From an uncultured Sinobacteraceae bacterium (GTDB lineage: Bacteria > Pseudomonadota > Gammaproteobacteria > Nevskiales > Nevskiaceae), in assembly GCA_903822975.1 (NCBI GenBank), contig CAIJRD010000012.1, forward strand, positions 434,001 through 498,000: a stretch of 64,000 bases of DNA. Reading direction: 5' to 3'. Numbering within the stretch: position 1 is the first letter of the stretch; the number at the start of each line of letters is the position of its first letter. Below the pieces are notes generated by a model. It made no database searches, was not told where the DNA came from, and saw nothing but the letters and a program-made list of their open reading frames with translations. Both the position numbers and the translations under genes were made by a program. Shown here in pieces: positions 53,334 to 61,106 of this stretch.

Positions 53334-53851
53334 GCGGTCGATGTTCTATCCATTGATTGCGGCAGGATCGCCAGCGGCGGCCGCGGCGCGGCGCCGCTTT
53401 ATCTTGGCACTGACAATCGCCCGGCCTCTATGCGTTCTCACACATAGGCGCCTTGAGCACCGGCTTGCCTTCGGTACCGCTTGCAGGATGCCGACCTGCT
53501 AGAACTCGATGCCGCTGTGCGATACGCGGCGTCGCGTATTACCCCGCGTTTGTTCGGCACCGCACGGAACGACAAGCAGCGTTTGCCTATTCTACGGGCG
53601 AGACGTCTTGCTTATTGATCCGTGTGGCTCCCCGACCTACTGCTGGGGCTGCTCTTTCCCTGGGGCAGTTCCCGCCACGGATATGACGGTCGCCTGTCCC
53701 CGCGTTCGTCCGCCGGGACAGGCTTTTTTTTGCTCGCGCCACCGAACCGATTTCAGGCGACGATTCGGTGGATGCGGGCTTCGACGCTTACTTCGATCCT
53801 GCGACCTTTCGATCTACAAGTCTTCGAGGCGGAGACGTCGAATCAGCTTGA
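53334..53851. other. 518-bp region with a structured segment and plus-strand terminator, no gene seen
   Basis: No open frame here has a ribosome-binding site. A potential folded segment at about 53628-53682 has pairing CCGTG/CACGG enclosing two hairpins (CCCC/GGGG and CTGCTC/GGGCAG). It is followed by the terminator at 53692-53731. A 7-bp hairpin GATACGC/GCGTATT lies at 53521-53540. The region could hold a small RNA, but no promoter is evident. Confidence 0.4.
53692..53731 (+). terminator. Orphan intrinsic terminator
   Basis: A 9-bp perfect stem (GCCTGTCCC at 53692-53700 with GGGACAGGC at 53715-53723) is followed by eight T (53724-53731). No plus-strand gene lies upstream within 2 kb, so it may end a small RNA. 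Unlike the ANTAR leaders it has no hexaloop hairpin sharing its stem. Confidence 0.85.
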
Positions 53852-54139
53852 TTACTTGGCTTTGAGCCCCGGCAATGTCGCCCCGGTCAACAGCGGCGCA
53901 TTGACGGTCGGCGAGAACGCCACCGTCGGCGCAATCGACGGTGCAATCGTCGGTGCAAAGTTGGGCGCCAGATTGGACAGCAGCGTCAACGTCGGTGCGA
54001 AGTTCGGTGCGATCGTGGCGGAGCGTGCGATCGGAATCGCGATCAGTGCGGCGCTGGCGGGCATGGCGGCCGAGAGACCGCCGGCTGATGCGACGACAAC
54101 GCTGACCGCGAGCATCATCTTGCGTGATTGCAATTGCAT
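53852..54139 (-). CDS. Small secreted protein with IAP-rich repeats
   Basis: A 95-residue protein of unknown function. ATG 54139 follows a good Shine-Dalgarno (GGAG, about 8 nt upstream). A signal peptide ends around MPASAA. The mature part has repeated Ala-Pro motifs (APNFAPTL, APNFAPTIAPSIAPTV) spaced regularly and no Cys. It is a likely periplasmic or cell-surface peptide. The signal peptide plus ribosome-binding site support a real gene. Confidence 0.68.
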   Translation of the reverse strand: MQLQSRKMMLAVSVVVASAGGLSAAMPASAALIAIPIARSATIAPNFAPTLTLLSNLAPNFAPTIAPSIAPTVAFSPTVNAPLLTGATLPGLKAK

Positions 54140-54400
54140 AGTGTTCTCCGTTGAGTCTTGCATGGGACGGTCGGTTGACGATCCCAAAACCGTGCGGAAT
54201 GAGTCCTGACCGCATTGATCGTGCGGGTCGGATGCGCCGGCTTGCGTCAGAGTGCTGAAACCTCTGGATCCGTTCTACGCTCTGCGCATGGCGCGGAAGC
54301 GAGATACGTGTTGAACCAACAGAGTAGGTGCGGAGGCGCCGCCGCGTCCGTGCGGTGCCGAACATAGCCTCCGGATGGATCTCGTTCCGATGGCAGTTGG

Positions 54401-54484
54401 GATGGCCGTTCGGATGGCCATTTCGATGGCCGTTTCGATGGCCGTTTCGATGGCCGTTTCGATGGCCGTTTCGATGGCCGTTTC
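54401..54484. repeat. 12-bp tandem repeat, seven copies
   Basis: Seven units of GATGGCCGTTTC lie end to end, the first two with one or two changes and five perfect. The rest of the gap 54140-54586 has no convincing gene; frames through the array code for four-residue repeats (MAVS or ETAI) without ribosome-binding sites. Confidence 0.95.
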
Positions 54485-54586
54485 GATGGCGCCGCTGCAA
54501 CTGTGCCGATTCGAACACGTCGCGCTTCTCTTGAGCTTCAACACGCGGACGTTTGGCGACGCATGCGTCCCGAGCAGCGTCGGCAA

Positions 54587-55075
54587 CTAGAAACTGTTGG
54601 AACGCCCGATCTGCTTTCTCTCGAGCATTGCGGCGTCCACGCACTTGGCGTGTTCGATCAGGAACTGACACTTGGCCTGATGACGAATGCCGCCTTCCGA
54701 AATAGCGACAACACCATAAACCTTGCGCATGGCCGGATAATCGAACGCGGCCCGCTCGGATCTTGATTTGAACGGCAGACGTGCCTTGGATTCGAGGCGA
54801 TGCGGAAGCACCGAGCGGTCGGCCTCGGCAATCGTTATCAACGGCGCAAGCTGCGAGTGCCGCAGCAACATGACGGCATTGATCGTCACCGCGGCCGGCC
54901 CGGCATTGACGAGGTCGATGACCAGGCGCTTACTGCCATCGACATCGCGCTCGAAGCGTCCTTGTATCTGGATGCGAGGACTCGCACGTTGCGCAATGAG
55001 CATCCGCAGAAAGCCGGCTGCCAGGCCGCAGCCCAGCACGAGCAACACGATTTGCATGACGGCAATTTGGTTCAT
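54587..55075 (-). CDS. Hypothetical single-pass membrane protein
   Basis: A 162-residue protein. One N-terminal transmembrane helix (IAVMQIVLLVLGCGLAAGFL) is followed by a soluble, mainly beta domain (IQIQGRFERDVDGSKRLVID, AAVTINAVMLLRHSQLAPLI) and a C-terminal part with two Cys. ATG 55075 follows AGGTGA. It starts 15 bp after the stop of the upstream open frame on the same strand, suggesting a two-gene unit. No family recognised. Confidence 0.65.
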   Translation of the reverse strand: MNQIAVMQIVLLVLGCGLAAGFLRMLIAQRASPRIQIQGRFERDVDGSKRLVIDLVNAGPAAVTINAVMLLRHSQLAPLITIAEADRSVLPHRLESKARLPFKSRSERAAFDYPAMRKVYGVVAISEGGIRHQAKCQFLIEHAKCVDAAMLERKQIGRSNSF

Positions 55076-55090
55076 CGGCTCACCTGGCAT

Positions 55091-55489
55091 TCACTCCGCA
55101 TTCCACACCTCTCGATTGCTTGCTGCGTCGACTTCCGATCGCGGCTGCTCCGGTACGTCTGCCCGCAAGATTCGACTGTCCAAACGATCATCGTCGCTGC
55201 GTTGGTTCGGTTTGCCGCAGGTATCTCCAACAAGCGACTCGATTGAGCGATTGGGTGAGAACTTGGATGAGAGATCAGGCGCGCGATCGGGGGACACTTC
55301 GGCGCCTTGATGCGCGCGTGAACTGATCCGATCGGCCGCATTGGCGAACGCCTGCGAGAGCGGACTGTTGACTGCGCGCCAGCCGGCTAGTGGATGCTGA
55401 TCGTCTGCGATGCTCGCCTGCTCGGCCGTCGCCGGACGAATCGCCGGGATGTTCGGCTGCACGTTCCAAGTCGACGCTCGGTCGTTCAT
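55091..55489 (-). CDS. Hypothetical protein, 132 residues
   Basis: An open frame of normal amino-acid composition (Asp, Asn, Ser and Pro rich, not the Arg/Ala excess of shadow frames). It ends 15 bp before the membrane-protein start. The start ATG 55489 has no clear Shine-Dalgarno. There is no signal peptide, membrane helix or recognised motif. Listed as a possible gene because of its spacing and composition. Confidence 0.4.
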   Translation of the reverse strand: MNDRASTWNVQPNIPAIRPATAEQASIADDQHPLAGWRAVNSPLSQAFANAADRISSRAHQGAEVSPDRAPDLSSKFSPNRSIESLVGDTCGKPNQRSDDDRLDSRILRADVPEQPRSEVDAASNREVWNAE

Positions 55490-55980
55490 AGCAATGCCTG
55501 GCGTCCTGGGCCTTGAGATCCGCGATCCGTCGCTGCGGCCTTGACAGATATAACAAAGCGCAACACGGCTGCTCCGTGCGCTACCGAACGTAGCGGCGCT
55601 CGATGCGGGTAGTTTGCCGACGGTCAGGAGTGCTGAAGCGAGAGCCGTCCGCGATTACCGAACCCGTTGCGTCGGAGCTGTCTTTTGCACGCCGAGCGCT
55701 GCTGTTGCGAAACAGCATTCGAACCGATTCGAGCGAGGGTGCGAGTGAGACTGCAAGGGTTCGCAGGACGTTGCGGCCAGCGCGCGCCTCGCCAGCTTAA
55801 AGGCTTGTTGAACTTTCAGGATGGCGCCTGTCGCGGCGCAAACGCAGCGCCGGTCGACGGCCGCAGTGGTCACGGGTCGATGATGATCTCAACCCATGAA
55901 GCAGATCATCTCCGCCGAATGGAGTCGACGGCGACATGGCGAGGGCGCCGCGCCGCGTTCTATTCAGCGCTCCATTCAAG

Positions 55981-56052
55981 GTTCCAATCAGGGCTCCATT
56001 CAAGGGGCAAATCACGGGGCCAATCACGTGGCCAATCACGTGGCCAATCAAG
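55981..56052. repeat. Degenerate 12-bp repeat at the 3' end of the fasciclin gene
   Basis: Units of the type GGCCAATCACGT recur (GGGCAAATCACG, GGGCCAATCACG, TGGCCAATCACG, TGGCCAATCAAG), preceded by related CTCCATTCAAG units from about 55968. The array begins at the fasciclin stop codon. The remaining sequence from 55490 shows no gene. Confidence 0.85.
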
Positions 56053-56611
56053 GCTCCATGACGCGATCGATCACCTGGATGATGCCGTTGGAAACACCGA
56101 CGTCGACGTTGGTGATTTTGGCGGTCGTGCCCTTGTCGTCGGTGACTTGCAGATCATGTCCGCCGGAGCTGACGGATACGCTCAGCTTGTGGCCTTCCAC
56201 CGTGGTCAGCTGGGCCTTGCCGTCGCCGTTCTGACGCATCATTTTGGTCAGTGCGGCGGCATCGTAGCGACCTTCTACGATCAGGTAATCGAGGATGCGC
56301 ACCAAGGTGTGCTGGTGCTCCGGCTTCAGCAAGTCGTCGAGCGAATCGGTCGGCAGTTTGTCGAAGGCGACATTGGTCGGCGCGAATACGGTGTACGGTC
56401 CCGGCCCTTTCAAGCTATCGAGGAGGCCGGCCGATTTCAAGGCATCTACCAGTGTTTGGTGATCCATCGAGTTGCCGAGATTTTCGGCGATATCGCGATC
56501 ACCGAGTATGGGCGCGCCGCCCAGCGTTTTATCCTTGGCGAATACCGGCGACTGTTGCAGCAGCAAACCGAACAGAGCCAGGCACGACCACCGCTTAGTG
56601 GTGTTGTTCAC
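56048..56611 (-). CDS. Exported fasciclin-domain protein
   Basis: A 187-residue secreted protein. The signal peptide ends SPVFAKD. A single FAS1 domain follows (about 50-187): LVDALKSAGLLDSLKGPGPY, TVFAPTNVAFDKLP, then ILDYLIVEGRYDA and NGIIQVIDRVMEP. GTG 56611 is preferred over GTG 56617 because GGGAG lies about 8 nt before it. It is the last gene of the minus-strand envelope block, separated from the PepSY gene by 151 bp that contain a 7-bp hairpin (56651-56669) without a T-run. FAS1 domains mediate adhesion or protein contacts. Confidence 0.88.
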   Translation of the reverse strand: MNNTTKRWSCLALFGLLLQQSPVFAKDKTLGGAPILGDRDIAENLGNSMDHQTLVDALKSAGLLDSLKGPGPYTVFAPTNVAFDKLPTDSLDDLLKPEHQHTLVRILDYLIVEGRYDAAALTKMMRQNGDGKAQLTTVEGHKLSVSVSSGGHDLQVTDDKGTTAKITNVDVGVSNGIIQVIDRVMEP

Positions 56612-56762
56612 GGACACTTCTCCCTCACGACCGAACGTCTATTTATGGATCTGCCGCTTTATGCGGCAGTACGATGATTCAGGCCTTGCATGAGCCGCCA
56701 GGCCGAAGATGCATTACAACGGTGCAACGACGGTGCCAAATGAACAACACGATGCGTCGATG

Positions 56763-57644
56763 TCAGCGCGCTTGTTGTCGACGTCGATTGCGACTCGTAC
56801 GCCAAGTCATCCAGATCCCGCTAATCGATAACCAGAGCGCCAAAAAGCCGACGGTGTTGATGACGTAGACGCCGAATCGTCCAAACAGCTTGCCGCTGTG
56901 TGCATCGACCAAGGCATGTTCGAGCGTCACGCGCGGACGTGAATACGGCTCCAGCAGCGCGCGACGCTCCGGCGCCAGCGTTGCAGCCTCTGACCACACG
57001 ACTTGTGTCGGTTCCACGGCCTTCCAGTTCTCGCCGCCATCCTCACTCTGGAAACTGGCGCTGCTGTTTTGAACCGCGAGACTGTTCGCTACGCCCTTGA
57101 CACTGCCTACGCGCTGCAGATTCGGTAGCGGCAGGGTCGGCGGCATCAGTTCGTCGACACGATCGCCTTCTGGCGTCAACAGAATCAGGCTCTGCGGGGT
57201 CGCGACGAACAGCGTCGGCTTGCCTTCGTCCGTAGCGGCGACAACGCCGAGCGGATTGCGCAGCGGCATCGACAGCGGCTTGCCGTCGAGCAGCGTCTGA
57301 CCACCGGCCACGGCCAGCCAATGCGTGTCCGCGATCAACCCGGTCTGCGGCGGCTCGGCGTGCAAGCCATACAGCGAAGTCAGCCAGGGCCAGCTGACGC
57401 CCACCGTGTCGTAGCCCCAGGACGAACTTTGGTTGATGGCGAAGCCGCTCGCGCCGAGCCAACCCATGAAGATGAATGCGGCGATACCTGCGCGTTGATG
57501 CCACTGACGCAGCTGCGCCTGCAACGACTTCGCGGCCTTCGCCGCGGGCTTCGCGGTCGCAGCCTTGCGCCGAGGAAACCTCGACAGGCTCAGGCGACGC
57601 AATCGTGCACCGATGAGTCGCATCGGTTGTCCACTATCGGGCAT
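56763..57644 (-). CDS. PepSY-associated transmembrane protein
   Basis: A 293-residue inner-membrane protein with a basic cytoplasmic N-terminus, a transmembrane helix at about 52-72 (AGIAAFIFMGWLGASGFAIN), a large periplasmic domain with beta-propeller-like strands (KPTLFVATPQSLILLTPEGD, FQSEDGGENWKAVEP) and a C-terminal helix (YVINTVGFLALWLSISGIWM). The segment LVDAHSGKLFGRFGVYV is typical of PepSY/PiuB-type iron- or flavin-linked reductases. It begins 2 nt after the FMN-binding gene's stop, so the two are coupled. Likely passes electrons across the membrane with it. Confidence 0.82.
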   Translation of the reverse strand: MPDSGQPMRLIGARLRRLSLSRFPRRKAATAKPAAKAAKSLQAQLRQWHQRAGIAAFIFMGWLGASGFAINQSSSWGYDTVGVSWPWLTSLYGLHAEPPQTGLIADTHWLAVAGGQTLLDGKPLSMPLRNPLGVVAATDEGKPTLFVATPQSLILLTPEGDRVDELMPPTLPLPNLQRVGSVKGVANSLAVQNSSASFQSEDGGENWKAVEPTQVVWSEAATLAPERRALLEPYSRPRVTLEHALVDAHSGKLFGRFGVYVINTVGFLALWLSISGIWMTWRTSRNRRRQQAR

Positions 57645-57646
57645 GA

Positions 57647-58249
57647 CTAGGCGGTCAACGAGTCGAGCTTGATGGCTGCGCGCGCCATGCGCTGCATCAT
57701 CAAGACCGACAGCGTTGCACCGGAAATATTGTCGATGTTGCGATCCAGCGCCGTGCCATTGAGCTTGGCGCCATTGAACTGCTGCAGAAACGAGGCTTCG
57801 CCGACCTGCTCTCCGCGCGATTCGCGATAGATCAGCACGCGCGCGGTTTCGATGGCGCCGGCTTTGACGACAAACGCCGCGGTGGTGAGCTGATAGCCGG
57901 GCTTGCCGATATCTTCAAGAATCCAGGCGCTGCGACCGCCCGCCTTCCAGTAGCGCAAGCGTGACTGCGGATACGCGCGACCGAAAACGGCCGAGATCTG
58001 CGCCTGCTTGGCGGCATCGAGATCCATCAGTTGTGCGGGAGGAACGCTGTTGCCGAAAGCCTGCGCGAGGAAAGCTTCCGGCGTTTGAAATGTGGTCCAT
58101 AGACTGCCGCCCTCATCCGCGCCGGCCGCAGTCGAACCCGCCCCGATCAGGAGCAAAGCCAGTGCGGAGCGCAGGAAAGAGCGCTTGCTGAGATGAATGT
58201 CGTTGAGTGTGATCGCCGAGTTCATCTCGTTCAGCTCTTTTTGCTGCAT
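57647..58249 (-). CDS. Exported FMN-binding domain protein
   Basis: A 200-residue protein. A signal-like stretch (FLRSALALLLIGAGSTAAGA) is followed by an FMN-binding domain as in RnfG/NosR/ApbE substrates. SGAT at 176-179 (NISGATLSVL) is the site where Thr179 would carry covalent FMN. ATG 58249 follows AGAAGAC. The neighbouring PepSY protein is the likely electron partner. It is part of the block led by the DUF3034 gene and the ANTAR leader. Confidence 0.87.
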   Translation of the reverse strand: MQQKELNEMNSAITLNDIHLSKRSFLRSALALLLIGAGSTAAGADEGGSLWTTFQTPEAFLAQAFGNSVPPAQLMDLDAAKQAQISAVFGRAYPQSRLRYWKAGGRSAWILEDIGKPGYQLTTAAFVVKAGAIETARVLIYRESRGEQVGEASFLQQFNGAKLNGTALDRNIDNISGATLSVLMMQRMARAAIKLDSLTA

Positions 58250-58278
58250 GTGTCTTCTATCTTCCTTGTGTTGCAAAG

Positions 58279-58311
58279 TTGCAGTCGTACCCAATACGGG
58301 TACGACTGCAA
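58279..58311. repeat. 14-bp perfect inverted repeat between haemoglobin and FMN genes
   Basis: TTGCAGTCGTACCC and its complement flank a 5-nt loop (AATAC). On the minus strand it is followed by CTTTGC, not a T-run, so it may act as an RNA stability element or a partial terminator within the block rather than an end point. Confidence 0.8.
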
Positions 58312-58359
58312 GCGGATCTACAGCGAACTACTCTCAACGCTGACTCTTAGCGGTAACGC

Positions 58360-58863
58360 TTAGCGGGTCACGATGTCGCGTTCGAACGGCGCCAGGCCGG
58401 CGATGATCTGATTGGCGACGCTATACGGCACGCGCGCCTTTTCGAATGCGAGGTAAGCGTCTTCGACCACTGCGTTGAACTGCGTCAACGTAATGCCGAG
58501 GTCGCCGTGTGCCGCACTCATGCTCGCGCCTTCGTATTGCTTGTGGCCGCCGAGCACCAACTGCACCAGTTCGGTGTTGAGCGCTTTCTGACGCTCGACC
58601 TTGCCGTGGCTGATGAACAGTTGGTTGATGCGGTTGTCGTCGAGAATGTAATAGAACAGATCGTCGACGATGATCTTGATGCCGGCGGGACCGCCCAGTT
58701 TCTCGATCGTGTCCGAGGGAATGCCCGGATACGTTTCCGTACCCACGCCTTCCTGCGGAATCGGTGCGGTCTCGGTGGTTTCCGCTGCGAGTGCCGGCGC
58801 TGCGATGCACAGCGACGCGAGGCCGGCGAACATCAGTCTGCTGATTTTCATCTTCATCTCCAT
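58360..58863 (-). CDS. Exported truncated haemoglobin, second copy
   Basis: A 167-residue protein. A signal peptide (FAGLASLCIAAPALA) is followed by a truncated globin domain (about 52-165): IEKLGGPAGIKIIVDDLFYY with Tyr71 and Tyr72 in the B helix, LGGHKQYEGASMSAAHGDLG with the proximal His candidate His119, and FNAVVEDAYLAFEKARVP. It is closer to classical group 1 globins than the copy at 40754. It lies 49 bp after the DUF3034 gene. Export and linkage to flavin and PepSY proteins suggest periplasmic NO or O2 redox chemistry. Start at 58863; ATGs two and four codons later are alternatives. Confidence 0.88.
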   Translation of the reverse strand: MEMKMKISRLMFAGLASLCIAAPALAAETTETAPIPQEGVGTETYPGIPSDTIEKLGGPAGIKIIVDDLFYYILDDNRINQLFISHGKVERQKALNTELVQLVLGGHKQYEGASMSAAHGDLGITLTQFNAVVEDAYLAFEKARVPYSVANQIIAGLAPFERDIVTR

Positions 58864-58912
58864 GTTCCAGTTAACACTGGCCGTGATTGGGTTTACACAG
58901 GTCCGCCGTTTA

Positions 58913-59971
58913 TTAGAAGCTCGCTTGCAGCGAGATGTAGTAACCGTCCTGGTGCGGCGTCAAGACGATATTTCCCAGCATGGCGTAGGCCATCGTGATC
59001 GAGAGGTTCTTGCTCGGGAAGAACGCGATGAAGGCATCGCGCCAGTCGCTTTCCTTCTGGCTCAACGTCGGCCCGGTCAGCGTGCTGAGTGCGCCCGCGA
59101 GGACCGGGTTGTTGGTGGTGTCGAGGTTCAAACCGGCAACCTTCAGGTTCAGCGCACCGTCGAGGTTGTTCTTGTGCATCGCGTACTCGGCACCGATCGC
59201 CGTGCCCTTGTTCAACAAGTACGCAATCGAACCTTCGAAGCGGAATGTGCGGTGATTGCCGTCCGGACCACCGAAGCCGACCAGACCGGTCTGGTTGGCC
59301 GAGGTGTAGCGACCGGTGAGGTTGATCAGCGTGCTGATCGGGAAGAAGATCTTCGTCACCGACGCGTAGATTTCGAAGTCTTTCGACTTGTCCGCGCCCA
59401 AGGTCTTCAGCAGTGCTTTGTTGCTGTTGACCTTGTAGAACGCACCGACGGCGACCTGCGGAATCAGGTTGTCGGAGTCGTAAATCGCTTCACCAAACAC
59501 GCGCACCTTGGCGCCGAACACGTTCATCCGCACGGTGGTGTTGAACGGCTCGATGCCCGTATCCAGCGCACTGACGCCGAGTCCGCCGAGCGCGGTGTTG
59601 ACGGTGGTCGTAGCGAGGCCAACGGTGTCGTAGGTGCTGCCCGTCGGCAAGGAATCGTTGGTGTACGACAACTCCACGCGATCCCACAGGCCGACCGCCA
59701 CACCGCCCGAGTTCAGGTCGTAGCTCGGCAGATGCACGTAGGTGTAGTGAATGTCGCCATTGATACCGTCACGCGTTTCATAACCGGTGATCGTCGCCCA
59801 CGGCGTGATACCGCCACCGCCGGCGCCGTCGGTCATGCTGACGCCACCCGTCGCCAGCACCTTGCCGTCGTTGTAGATGCCAGCCGAGGCCGCTCCACTT
59901 ACGGCGAACAGTGCCGCCAGCACGCTCAGCTGCCGGCCGATTGCCCTCTTGTTTTTGGTTCTGCGGTTCAT
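58913..59971 (-). CDS. DUF3034-family outer-membrane protein
   Basis: A 352-residue protein with a signal peptide (to SGAASA) and a beta-barrel-like sequence matching DUF3034: GKVLATGGVSMTDGAGGGGI, TPWATITGYETRD, AVGLWDRVELSY, VFGAKVRVFGEAIYDSDNLI and PQVAVGAFYKVN. The C-terminal Phe after alternating residues (YYISLQASF) is the outer-membrane assembly signal. ATG 59971 follows AGGGAG. It heads the haemoglobin/FMN/PepSY/fasciclin block and is preceded by a conditional terminator. Substrate or function unknown. Confidence 0.87.
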   Translation of the reverse strand: MNRRTKNKRAIGRQLSVLAALFAVSGAASAGIYNDGKVLATGGVSMTDGAGGGGITPWATITGYETRDGINGDIHYTYVHLPSYDLNSGGVAVGLWDRVELSYTNDSLPTGSTYDTVGLATTTVNTALGGLGVSALDTGIEPFNTTVRMNVFGAKVRVFGEAIYDSDNLIPQVAVGAFYKVNSNKALLKTLGADKSKDFEIYASVTKIFFPISTLINLTGRYTSANQTGLVGFGGPDGNHRTFRFEGSIAYLLNKGTAIGAEYAMHKNNLDGALNLKVAGLNLDTTNNPVLAGALSTLTGPTLSQKESDWRDAFIAFFPSKNLSITMAYAMLGNIVLTPHQDGYYISLQASF

Positions 59972-60001
59972 TACTTGAAACTCCCTGAGGCAAATAAAGA
60001 C

Positions 60002-60046
60002 AAAAAAAAACGTCCATGCGCTGGGGTTTAGCCAGTACATGGACGT
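60002..60046 (-). terminator. Leader terminator of ANTAR element 4
   Basis: On the minus strand a 9-bp perfect stem (ACGTCCATG/CATGGACGT; 60038-60046 with 60010-60018) encloses a 19-nt loop and is followed by a run of T (60002-60010). It stands in the 5' leader of the DUF3034 gene and would block the block unless antitermination occurs. Confidence 0.85.
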
Positions 60047-60081
60047 CGTCGTCCGCAGGATCGGACTTCGTCGGCCGATCC
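60002..60081 (-). promoter_or_regulatory. ANTAR-target antitermination leader 4 (minus strand)
   Basis: Read on the minus strand: P1 (60081-60058) has a 7-bp stem GGATCGG/CCGATCC, a C-U mismatch and a closing C-G pair around loop GACGAA. P2 (60054-60041) is GGAC-GACGAC-GTCC. The GTCC strand of P2 is part of the terminator's 5' arm. The loops keep G at position 4 but have G instead of A at position 1, so protein recognition is less certain than for the others. The element ends 30 bp before the DUF3034 start. Confidence 0.66.
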
Positions 60082-60465
60082 ATTAATTTTGGGTCCCCTC
60101 GCGGGGTCAGATGGGATTAAGCAATCACTATGCCAAATCTTTTCAGTCTGCTAGCGGCCGACTGCGTCGACTTTGATGCGATGCCGGGATGCGGTTCCGG
60201 CCCAGTGCCGAGCGACTGGCACTGGCACTGGCTTGGCGCTGAATCTGGAAGATGAGGTTCGGCAGCGCTCACCGGTGAGATCTCGCGCGACGCAAGAGAG
60301 TCGATGAACGCGGAAGAATGAGTTTTCGCCGTCGTACGCCCTGCGCGGTCGACGATGCTCGCAATGCGCGCAGGATGCGATGGGCTTGGACGGATTCACG
60401 CTCAAGGCGCCGACACTTCCCAGAGCGCAGTCTCGTTTGGCACGCGCGACCCCGCCGTGCGCCTG

Positions 60466-60586
60466 TGCTCCACCGGTTCCACCGCGCTGTTCCTGGCGCG
60501 TCAGGCCATCGAAGGCGGACTCGCCGAATGCGTACTGGCGCTCGGCTTCGAGAAAATGGCAAAAGGCGCGCTCGGTGCGAAGTACG
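60466..60586 (+). pseudogene. Fragment of an SCP-x thiolase gene
   Basis: A 121-bp stretch encodes [18 protein letters not shown] and on to GALGAKY, matching residues 82-121 of the thiolase at 20727-21908. Compared with that gene there are six base differences, five silent and one changing Tyr to Phe. Similarity ends abruptly on both sides; the right end meets a TGA and then a (GTGTGA)n tract. The silent bias shows the copy derives from a functional thiolase rather than decay in place. Confidence 0.9.
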
Positions 60587-60599
60587 TTTGACGGCAAGT

Positions 60600-60858
60600 G
60601 CGTGTGTGAGTGTGTGCGTACCTACGTACGTGTGTATGAGTGTGTGTGTGCGTGTGTGCGTGTGTGCGTACGAGTGTGAGTGTGAGTGTGGGTGTGTGCG
60701 TACGAGTGCGAGTGTGAGTGTGAGTGTGAGTGTGAGTGTGAGTGTGAGTGTGAGTGTGAGTGTGAGTGTGAGTGTGAGTGTGTGCGTACCTACGTAAGTG
60801 TGTATGTGTGTATGTGTGTATGTGTGTATGTGTGTATGTGTGCCTGCGTGCGTGTGCG
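60600..60858. repeat. Compound GT-rich microsatellite
   Basis: About 260 bp of GT-rich simple sequence: mixed GTGTGTGA and GTACG interruptions, a core of roughly twelve GTGTGA hexamers (about 60712-60782), then five GTGTGTAT octamers (about 60799-60840). It adjoins the thiolase fragment. Open frames through it code only Cys-Val-Cys-Glu repeats and are not genes. Confidence 0.95.
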
Positions 60859-61106
60859 GCTGCCACTCGGCCGCGAATCTTCAGCAGTTGTCGCGGCGCG
60901 ATTGCGTGACGCCTACGGTCGTCGCCGAATCGTTCGATGCAGCGTGCTGGTGGCGCCCTATGCGCGCATCGCGCCGCGCGGAGACCGCAAGGCACCGAGC
61001 GCCGCGACGTTCAGCAAGGACGGGCTTGATGCCGAACCGGTCGGCAGCTTCAAACAGCTGAGCGAAGCCAGCGGGAAAAGCCATGCCGCGCAGCTCGCCG
61101 GAGCGA

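Noticed and set aside
51510..53620. FNR/DNR-type boxes near the Crp/Fnr genes.
   Set aside because: Only isolated TTGAT half-sites were found, with no properly spaced ATCAA.
53521..53731. A fifth ANTAR leader before the orphan terminator.
   Set aside because: No hexaloop hairpin with A1/G4 shares a strand with the terminator, and no plus-strand gene follows.
54275..54586. Protein with ETAI repeats across the 12-bp array.
   Set aside because: The repeat is open on both strands, without a ribosome-binding site or signal; it overlaps nothing recognisable.
60600..60858. Cys/Val/Glu-repeat or His/Thr-repeat protein genes in the GT-rich tract.
   Set aside because: Frames are products of simple sequence and have no ribosome-binding site.
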